The notes under the pieces were generated by a model, which worked only from the letters and a program-made list of their open reading frames with translations, did no database searches and was not told where the DNA came from. A program made the translations under genes and the position numbers. DNA of 8,047 nt from DUSC01 sp964371125 (GTDB taxonomy: Bacteria > Pseudomonadota > Alphaproteobacteria > Rhizobiales > Rhizobiaceae), in contig CAYJMY010000214.1 in NCBI GenBank assembly GCA_964371125.1, forward strand, positions 1 through 8,047, given 5' to 3'. This document shows, one piece after another, positions 1 through 5,260 of the stretch (position 1 is its first letter; each line of letters begins with the position of its first letter).

Positions 1-82
1 CCGCCGCCCCCCGCCGGCGCGGGGGGTGGGGGGCCGTCGCGCGGGGGGGCCGGCCGGCGGGCGCGCCCCGGCGCCTGGCCGA
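1..82. other. Extremely GC-rich gene-free stretch at the window edge
   Basis: The first 80 bases contain three T and no A. There are G runs at 21-26, 28-33, 43-49 and 59-61, and a C run at 7-12 that can pair with 21-26 around an 8-base loop. A perfect palindrome, GGGCGCGCCC, lies at 59-68. The stretch sits directly downstream of the stop codon of the minus-strand binding-protein gene. It could be a strong GC hairpin or G-quadruplex region near that gene's 3' end, but there is no T tract on either side that would make a classical intrinsic terminator. Its composition is much more extreme than the rest of the window, so a sequencing or assembly artefact at a contig end is a serious alternative. 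Confidence 0.5.
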
Positions 83-1342
83 TCAGCCGCCGCGCAGCTT
101 GGCGCAGTCGGGCGTCTCGCGCGACGGCAGGCCCATGGCGCGGAACTCGTCCGGCGTCATGCCCAACGTCTGGGTGACGTTGTCGACCTTGGCGACCATC
201 TTGCTCGTCAGGTTGCCGTCGGCGCCTTCCACGACCTCGGTGACGAAGACCGTGCCGGACGCCTGCCGGTTCTCGTTGAGCTTGATCTTGCCGGTCGGGC
301 TGTCGAGCTCGAGGTTCGACAGCGCCTCGTGGAACTTCTTCTGGCCGTCGCTCAGGTCGCCGCCGACCTGTTCCAGCGCCGCGATCGCGGCGAGCGTCGC
401 CGTGTAGTAGCCGAGGCCGAACAGCGACGGGCTCGGGAAGCGCTCCGCCTCCGGGAAACCGTCCTGGTAGAGCTTGACGTAAGCCTGCCAGGCCGGATCC
501 GGGTTGTCGTTGGCGAACGGACCCGACGTCGGCGTTCCGGCAAGGGCTTCCTTGGCGCGGCCCTTGGAGGTCAGCACGGTCTGGTCGGCCATGATGGTGC
601 CGCCGATCAGGTTGGTCTCGGCGCCGGCCTGTTCGTACTGGTTGAGGAAGTTGATGGCGTCCGTGCCGCCGACGCCGAGATAGATGGCGTCGACGTCATC
701 AGGCAGGGCCGCGATCACGCCGCCGAAGTCCGACGAGCCGAGCGGCACCCAGAAGCGCTCGGCGATGTCACCGCCGGACTTGCAGAAGTCGACGGCGAAG
801 CCGAGGAAGTTGGTGTAGCCGAACGAATAGTCGGCTGCGACCGTGGCGATCTTCTTCCAGCCCTTCTCCTTGACCACGTAGCTGCCGAGGCCGTAGCCCC
901 ACTGCGAGCCGTCGAGGTTGAAGCGGAAGAAGTTCGGCGCCGGGTCGACCCAGGTCGTCTCGAGCGCGCCGGAGATGCCGTTGATCACCGTCTTGTCGGG
1001 GATGGTCTTGGCGTAGTCGCGCATGGCGATGCCTTCCGAACCCGACAGCGGGCCGACGATGAAGTCGACCTTGTCCTGCTCGATGAGCTTGCGCGCCTGA
1101 CGGATCGTAGTGTCGGGCGTGGTGTCGGTCGGCGCCACCACCGTCTCGACCGTCTTGCCGGCGATCATGTTGTTGACCTGCTTCAGCGCCAGTTCGACGT
1201 TGCGCACGCCGTCCTTGCCGCCTTCCGCAAATGCCCCTTCGAGGGCCACCAGGATGCCGATCTTGATCGTACCTTCAGCGAACGCCGGGCTGCCGGCGAG
1301 TATGGCGCCAATCGCCACAGAGGCCGTGAGAAATCTTTTCAT
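83..1342 (-). CDS. ABC transporter substrate-binding protein, branched-chain amino acid (Liv/HAAT) type
   Basis: Secreted periplasmic solute-binding protein of the type I periplasmic binding fold (Peripla_BP_6, LivJ/LivK-like), 419 residues, in the usual size range. Residues 1-22 form a clear Sec signal peptide: MKR, a hydrophobic stretch, then AFA before Glu23. The mature start TIKIGILVALEG and the later region FIVGPLSGSEG are typical of the family. The ATG at 1342 is chosen because AGGGAGGA lies 4 bases upstream and the signal peptide begins there; an ATG at 1360 would only prepend six residues and leave the Shine-Dalgarno inside the gene. Mature Cys187 and Cys413 could form a disulfide. 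No permease or ATPase gene is in the window; if this belongs to a liv-like operon, the rest must lie to the left, beyond base 1. Members bind amino acids, but many rhizobial paralogues bind aromatic acids, amides or other small organics, so the ligand is open. Confidence 0.93.
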   Translation of the reverse strand: MKRFLTASVAIGAILAGSPAFAEGTIKIGILVALEGAFAEGGKDGVRNVELALKQVNNMIAGKTVETVVAPTDTTPDTTIRQARKLIEQDKVDFIVGPLSGSEGIAMRDYAKTIPDKTVINGISGALETTWVDPAPNFFRFNLDGSQWGYGLGSYVVKEKGWKKIATVAADYSFGYTNFLGFAVDFCKSGGDIAERFWVPLGSSDFGGVIAALPDDVDAIYLGVGGTDAINFLNQYEQAGAETNLIGGTIMADQTVLTSKGRAKEALAGTPTSGPFANDNPDPAWQAYVKLYQDGFPEAERFPSPSLFGLGYYTATLAAIAALEQVGGDLSDGQKKFHEALSNLELDSPTGKIKLNENRQASGTVFVTEVVEGADGNLTSKMVAKVDNVTQTLGMTPDEFRAMGLPSRETPDCAKLRGG

Positions 1343-1346
1343 GCAT

Positions 1347-1354
1347 TCCTCCCT
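1347..1354 (-). promoter_or_regulatory. Shine-Dalgarno site of the binding-protein gene
   Basis: On the minus strand this reads AGGGAGGA, a near-perfect match to the anti-Shine-Dalgarno sequence, 4 bases before the ATG at 1342. It decides the start against the in-frame ATG at 1360. An out-of-frame ATG (1344-1346) lies between the site and the chosen start. Confidence 0.75.
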
Positions 1355-1500
1355 GAGCATCCCGACGTCGCCCGAGGCGGCGCGGGAAATGACGGCCTAG
1401 GTTAGGAAATAGCCGCCCGGACGCTGATCCCGAGCGAGATTCGATATATCTTTCAGTATGATTTTGTTTTCCGGAGCCGGAATGGGCACGGCGCGCCGCG

Positions 1501-1522
1501 GCAACGGACATGCGGCCGTTGC
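1501..1522 (+). repeat. Inverted repeat A in the monooxygenase upstream region
   Basis: GCAACGG (1501-1507) and CCGTTGC (1516-1522) form a perfect 7-bp inverted repeat with an 8-base spacer. It is of operator size, and would also fold as a hairpin in a transcript starting upstream. It lies 76-98 bases before the ATG at 1599. Confidence 0.5.
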
Positions 1523-1530
1523 ACGGGTTC

Positions 1531-1553
1531 CGCCGCATGCTACCAATGCGGCG
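1531..1553 (+). repeat. Inverted repeat B in the monooxygenase upstream region
   Basis: CGCCGCAT (1531-1538) and ATGCGGCG (1546-1553) form a perfect 8-bp inverted repeat with a 7-base spacer, starting 9 bases after inverted repeat A. Part of its left arm, GCCGCATG (1532-1539), is also exactly complementary to CATGCGGC (1509-1516), which lies in the spacer and arm of repeat A. A third pairing that excludes A and B is therefore possible. Confidence 0.5.
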
Positions 1554-1598
1554 CACGGCGGCTCCGCGCCGCCGTCCATCCCCGGGGGGAAGAACGGC

Positions 1599-3131
1599 AT
1601 GAACGCCATACAGGCCGCGGCAGAGGAGGAACCGCTCGACGTCGTCATCGTCGGCGCCGGGCTGTCGGGCATCGGCGCCGCCAGCTACCTCAGCAGCGAA
1701 CTGCCGCGCAAGAGCTACGCCATCCTCGAGGCGCGCGGCGACCTCGGCGGCACCTGGGACCTCTTCCGCTATCCGGGTATCCGGTCGGATTCCGACCTCT
1801 TCACCTTCGGCTACGAGTTCAAGCCGTGGCGCAGCGACAAGGCAATCGCCGGTGCAGCCGACATCCTCGCCTATCTTCGCGAAGCCGCGGCCGAATGCGG
1901 CGCCGACCGCAGGATCCGCTACCACCACAAGGTCCTGCGCGCCGACTGGGACAGCGCGACGGCGTTGTGGACGGTGACCGTTCGCCGCTCGGACATCGAT
2001 GCCGAGATCAGCATTCGCGCCCGCTGGCTGTTTTCGGCGACCGGCTATTACGACTACGATGAGGGATACAGCCCGCCCTTCGAGGGCGCGGAAACGTTCC
2101 GCGGCCCGCTGATCCACCCGCAGCACTGGCCGGCCGGCTTCGATCATGCGGGAAAACGCATCGCCGTGATCGGCAGCGGCGCCACCGCCGTGACGCTGGT
2201 GCCGGCGTTGGCCCAGACGGCGGTGCACGTCACCCAGATCCAGCGCACGCCGACCTACGTGATGGCGCTCCCTTCCAGTGACTGGCTGGCGAACCTGTTT
2301 CGCCGCATCCTGCCCGAGGCGCGTGCCCACGCCGCGGCGCGCAAGGCCAACGTGCTCCGCCAGCGCTGGTTCTGGCTGCTCTGCCGCAGCCATCCCCGCC
2401 TGGCGCGCCGCCTGATCCGATGGAGCAACCGGCGCATGCTGCCGAAGGATTATCCGGTCGACGTCCACTTCAACCCGCCCTACGACCCGTGGGACCAGCG
2501 GCTGTGCGTGGTTCCCGACGGCGATCTGTTCAAGGCCATCCGCCGCGGCAGCGCCTCGATCGTCACCGGCGCGATCGAGCGGATCACCGAGACCGGCGTG
2601 CTCATGGCGTCCGGCGAAGAGATCGCGGCGGACGCGATCGTCACCGCGACCGGTCTGAATATCCAGCTTTTCGGCGGTGCGGAACTCTTCGTCGACGGCA
2701 GGCGGGTCGAGCCGGCCGAACGGCTCGTCTTCAAGGGCATGATGCTCGACGGCGTGCCCAATTTCTGCTTCGCCGTCGGCTACACCAATTCCTCGTGGAC
2801 ACTGAAGGTCGGGCTGCTGTGCCGCTCTTTCTGCCGGCTGCTCGCGCTGATGGACGCCGAGGGCCACGCCGTCTGCGTCGCCGAGCGGCCGTCGGGCGGG
2901 ATCGCGACGCGACCGCTCCTCGACTTCGGCGCCGGCTACGTCAAGCGCGCGCTCGACACGCTGCCGCGCCAGGGCGACCGCGCGCCCTGGGAGATGACTT
3001 TCAACTACATCGAGGACGCCAGGATGGTGGGCCGCGGCGAGATAAAGGACCCGGCGCTGCGCTTTTCGCCGCCGCCGGCCGCGTCCGCCGGCGCGGGTCA
3101 CGGTGCGAAATCACGCGAAACCGCCACCTGA
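1599..3131 (+). CDS. FAD-containing Baeyer-Villiger monooxygenase, EthA-like
   Basis: Cytosolic flavoprotein of 510 residues that should use NADPH and O2 to insert oxygen next to a ketone carbonyl, or to oxygenate a sulfur or nitrogen centre. It shows the FAD-binding GAGLSG at 19-24, then GGTWDLFRYPG at 50-60. The Baeyer-Villiger fingerprint is complete at 167-178: FRGPLIHPQHWP, with F167, G169, H173, W177 and P178. The NADPH-binding GSGATA is at 192-197. From memory, long stretches, including the region after the FAD site and GYTNSSWTLK (394-403), closely resemble mycobacterial EthA, which is about 489 residues long. The ATG at 1599 is chosen because homology begins just after it and GGGGGA lies 8 bases upstream; the in-frame ATG at 1458 has no ribosome site and would add 47 residues unlike the family. 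The last 20 or so residues look disordered. The gene is divergent from the binding-protein gene and converges on the TetR gene. The natural substrate is unknown. Confidence 0.93.
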   Translation: MNAIQAAAEEEPLDVVIVGAGLSGIGAASYLSSELPRKSYAILEARGDLGGTWDLFRYPGIRSDSDLFTFGYEFKPWRSDKAIAGAADILAYLREAAAECGADRRIRYHHKVLRADWDSATALWTVTVRRSDIDAEISIRARWLFSATGYYDYDEGYSPPFEGAETFRGPLIHPQHWPAGFDHAGKRIAVIGSGATAVTLVPALAQTAVHVTQIQRTPTYVMALPSSDWLANLFRRILPEARAHAAARKANVLRQRWFWLLCRSHPRLARRLIRWSNRRMLPKDYPVDVHFNPPYDPWDQRLCVVPDGDLFKAIRRGSASIVTGAIERITETGVLMASGEEIAADAIVTATGLNIQLFGGAELFVDGRRVEPAERLVFKGMMLDGVPNFCFAVGYTNSSWTLKVGLLCRSFCRLLALMDAEGHAVCVAERPSGGIATRPLLDFGAGYVKRALDTLPRQGDRAPWEMTFNYIEDARMVGRGEIKDPALRFSPPPAASAGAGHGAKSRETAT

Positions 3132-3173
3132 TCGCCAGCAAGGGAGCGGATACACCCCCGTCGAACCTATCGC
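3132..3173. other. Short convergent intergenic gap without a visible terminator
   Basis: These 42 bases separate the stop codon of the plus-strand monooxygenase from that of the minus-strand TetR gene. I see no GC-rich hairpin followed by a T run in either direction. The two transcripts may end by Rho or overlap at their 3' ends. Confidence 0.4.
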
Positions 3174-3845
3174 TCAGGTCTTCTTGCGCCGGGCCTTGCC
3201 GCCGCCGTCCGCGGGCGGCTGGCCGCAGAGCCCGTACATGACGAACTTGATATAGGCGTCGGTCACCCAGCCCGGGATCGGCACGATCCTGTCGCCGTCG
3301 CGGGCATAGCGAAGCGCGAGGTAGGAGCGCGCGGCGAGCAGGATGTAGACGATCACCTCGAGTTCGGCGGCGTCGAAGCCGGGATACTCTTCGTGTTCCC
3401 AGTCGCGCTTCAGGGCCGAAAGATAGTTTTGCGAGACGAGGTCGAAATGCGCCTTGTGGCCGGCGGGCGCCAGCTGCTCGGCTTCGTTGAGCACGCGCAG
3501 GAAATCCGGGTTCTGCACGATGAAGTCGAAGAAGGCGAGAAAGCCCTTCCGTTCGCGTTCGATCGTGTCGTCGACGCCGCGCGTGCGCGCCTTGATGAAC
3601 TCCAGCATCTCGGCGCCCATCTTGGGGAGCAACTGGTCGAAAAGGTCCTGGCGGTTCTCGAAGTAGGAATAGAAGGTGCCCTGCGCGACATTCGCCTCGG
3701 TCGTGATGCGCGAGATGGTGGCGCCCATGTAGCCGTGCTCGCCGACGACGCGCGCGGCCGCGTGCAGCAGAGCGCTGTACTTGGCCTCGGCGTTCTCCTG
3801 GCGCTTCGGCTTCTTGGTCGAGGGTCGGCGTCTTACGGCTACCAA
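3174..3845 (-). CDS. TetR/AcrR family transcriptional regulator
   Basis: One-component repressor-type regulator of 223 residues, a normal length for TetR proteins. A basic N-terminal arm is followed by the TetR DNA-binding domain at about 22-70. The helix-turn-helix covers about 42-62 (TISRITTEANVAQGTFYSYF), and the end of the domain reads FENRQDLFDQLL. The rest is the helical ligand-binding and dimerisation domain, with a basic tail ending ARRKKT. The start is a TTG: no ATG or GTG lies in frame before the domain, and AAGGAG (3852-3857) stands 6 bases upstream of the TTG. The gene follows the MmgE/PrpD gene by 44 bp, so it is either the last gene of the acyl-CoA operon or has its own weak promoter. 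Regulators placed this way often bind an acyl-CoA or pathway intermediate and control their own operon. Here it might also control the convergent monooxygenase, but this is inference. Confidence 0.93.
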   Translation of the reverse strand: MVAVRRRPSTKKPKRQENAEAKYSALLHAAARVVGEHGYMGATISRITTEANVAQGTFYSYFENRQDLFDQLLPKMGAEMLEFIKARTRGVDDTIERERKGFLAFFDFIVQNPDFLRVLNEAEQLAPAGHKAHFDLVSQNYLSALKRDWEHEEYPGFDAAELEVIVYILLAARSYLALRYARDGDRIVPIPGWVTDAYIKFVMYGLCGQPPADGGGKARRKKT

Positions 3846-3851
3846 ACCAGT

Positions 3852-3857
3852 CTCCTT
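3852..3857 (-). promoter_or_regulatory. Shine-Dalgarno site supporting the TTG start of the TetR gene
   Basis: The minus strand reads AAGGAG, 6 bases before the TTG at 3845-3843. It is the main argument for a TTG start, because the first in-frame ATG (residue 40) lies inside the DNA-binding domain. Confidence 0.7.
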
Positions 3858-3889
3858 CTCGCTTCGCGCACGCTGCCCTGTGAAATAGC

Positions 3890-5245
3890 CTAGTCGGCCG
3901 TGGAAGGCGGACAGAGCGCGAATGCCGACAGCACGAGGCCGATCTCGGCATCGGGCAGCGTATCGGCGAAGCGCTCGATCCTGTCGTAGGCCTCGGCGGG
4001 CACGTTCTGCTCGCGCCCGATTCGGCGGACCAAAGCCGATACCGCACCCCTGTCGAAATTGAAATCGTCGGTGGTCACGCGCTTGTCGTTCGTCTCGGTC
4101 GAGCCGTCCTCGAGTTCTGCCTGGATCACGCAGCAGAGGCGCGACACGCCTTCGTCGGGGATCAGGTCGATGCGGCCGACCAGCGCATTGACCACCGCAT
4201 CGTCGTAGGTCGTCATCGCCTGCATCGTCGGATCGCCCCGCAACAGCGTCAGCGCGATGCAGAACGGGATGCTCATCAGCGTGCCGCCGATGGTGCTGAA
4301 AGGCCCCTTGGAGTCCATGCCGGCATAGCCGGTCTCGTAGGGGTTCATGCGCACGCGCACGGACTCGACCGGCCGGCCGGCCAGGCGCTGGCGAAGCTCG
4401 AGCGCAGCGATCACCGGCGTCTGGTTGAAGGCGCAGACCGGATAGGGCTTGAAGGTGACGCGATGGATCGACCAGTCGCGCCCGAGCTTCGCGGCAAGGG
4501 CGTCAACGTCGCATTCGACGCCGGCGAAGGCCTTTGTAAAGCCGCTCGGTCCCTCCAGCGCGTGCGGGGCGGTGACCGAGCCGTGTGCGGCGAGTTCGGC
4601 GGCGACGAGGCCGTTGCGGCCGGCCCAGCCGACCTGGTAGCGCCACTCGTCGGTGCCGTCGGCAAAACTCTGCAGTATGCCGCCGGTGAACGAAGCGGCG
4701 TTGCCGATCGCCGCCGCCGTGCGCCCGGCCGACAGGGCCATCATGCGCGAGGCAGCGGCCGCAGCCGCGATGGTGCCGTAGAGCGGCGAGGAGCGCAGGC
4801 CTTTCGGCGTGGTCCTGCCCGAGAATGCCTGTTCGAGCAGCCCGCCGGCCTCGTAGCCGGCGACGAGGGACGGGACCAGCCTATCCATCGGATAGCCGCG
4901 CGCCTCGATCATCGCCGTCAGCATCGGGATCATGATGGCGCCGAGATGTGCGGCACCGCAGGTGTCCTCCTGGCCGCGGCCGTGGAACAGCGCGGCGTTG
5001 GCGAGAGCGGCGCCGGAAATGGCGACCCTGGCGCCGTGACCGAGCAACGTGGCGCCGTCCTTGCGCTCGCCGTCGAGCGCGATGGCGGCGGCCCGCGCGA
5101 TCGGCGCATAGGGCGTGTCGTGGCAGCCCAGCCCGATGCCGTAGCCGTTGAGCAGGCAGGCGCGGGCCTTTTCGACCACCTCGGGCGGAAGCTTGCCGGT
5201 CTCGAGGCCGGCGACGAAACCGCCGATGCGTTCGCTGAGCGTCAT
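3890..5245 (-). CDS. MmgE/PrpD family protein
   Basis: Cytosolic protein of 451 residues, the usual length for the MmgE/PrpD superfamily. This superfamily includes 2-methylcitrate dehydratase, cis-aconitate decarboxylase and iminodisuccinate epimerase. The N-terminal helical domain runs to about residue 260 and contains HGRGQEDTCGAAHLG (88-102), the counterpart of the family's DDTH...HPG region, with Asp94 and His100 kept. The C-terminal lid domain follows, opening with FKPYPVCAFNQ (265-275). Two usual active-site positions differ: Trp201 stands where many members have lysine (GTDEWRYQVG), and Gln275 where many have histidine. A 2-methylcitrate dehydratase or decarboxylase activity should therefore not be assumed. 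The start has a strong AGGAGGAGGAA site upstream. The ligase gene ends 15 bp before it and its own stop is 44 bp before the TetR start, so it belongs to the acyl-CoA operon. A hydratase, dehydratase, isomerase or epimerase acting on a carboxylic acid is the likeliest class; the substrate is unknown. Confidence 0.9.
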   Translation of the reverse strand: MTLSERIGGFVAGLETGKLPPEVVEKARACLLNGYGIGLGCHDTPYAPIARAAAIALDGERKDGATLLGHGARVAISGAALANAALFHGRGQEDTCGAAHLGAIMIPMLTAMIEARGYPMDRLVPSLVAGYEAGGLLEQAFSGRTTPKGLRSSPLYGTIAAAAAASRMMALSAGRTAAAIGNAASFTGGILQSFADGTDEWRYQVGWAGRNGLVAAELAAHGSVTAPHALEGPSGFTKAFAGVECDVDALAAKLGRDWSIHRVTFKPYPVCAFNQTPVIAALELRQRLAGRPVESVRVRMNPYETGYAGMDSKGPFSTIGGTLMSIPFCIALTLLRGDPTMQAMTTYDDAVVNALVGRIDLIPDEGVSRLCCVIQAELEDGSTETNDKRVTTDDFNFDRGAVSALVRRIGREQNVPAEAYDRIERFADTLPDAEIGLVLSAFALCPPSTAD

Positions 5246-5260
5246 GTCCTGTTCCTCCTC

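Larger units (their letters stand above)
1343..1598. promoter_or_regulatory. Divergent intergenic region between binding protein and monooxygenase
   Basis: This 256-bp region separates two divergently transcribed genes and must hold the plus-strand promoter of the monooxygenase and probably the minus-strand promoter of the binding-protein gene. It contains the most AT-rich patch of the window, at about 1440-1470. Within it, TATGAT at 1457-1462 resembles a sigma-70 -10 box for the plus strand, but no good -35 hexamer lies at the right distance, so I do not call a promoter. GATATATC at 1443-1450 and CCTAGGTTAGG at 1396-1406 are short palindromic elements that could be operators. The half nearer the monooxygenase carries two longer inverted repeats, listed separately. 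Confidence 0.5.

Noticed and set aside
26..1405. A 459-codon plus-strand frame opposite the binding-protein gene.
   Set aside because: It begins in the anomalous GC-rich edge and runs antisense to a gene with a clear signal peptide and ribosome site. The composition is that of a GC shadow frame.
1443..1462. GATATATC and TATGAT as a firm sigma-70 promoter.
   Set aside because: The -10-like element lacks a -35 match at 16-18 bases, and an AT-rich patch alone is weak evidence, so I list the region only as a general regulatory interval.
1458..1598. An N-terminal extension of the monooxygenase starting at ATG 1458.
   Set aside because: There is no ribosome site before 1458, the extra 47 residues are low-complexity and unlike EthA proteins, and the FAD-binding strand begins shortly after the ATG at 1599, which has a purine-rich site.
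1275..3101. A 608-codon minus-strand frame opposite the monooxygenase.
   Set aside because: It is antisense to a gene with full FAD, NADPH and Baeyer-Villiger motifs. Its product is low-complexity Arg/Ala/Gly/Asp-rich and resembles no protein I know.
3132..3173. A possible bidirectional terminator between the convergent genes.
   Set aside because: I found no stem of useful length followed by a T run on either strand.
3890..5245. Naming the MmgE/PrpD gene prpD (2-methylcitrate dehydratase).
   Set aside because: Key active-site positions differ, and no other propionate-pathway gene is in the window.
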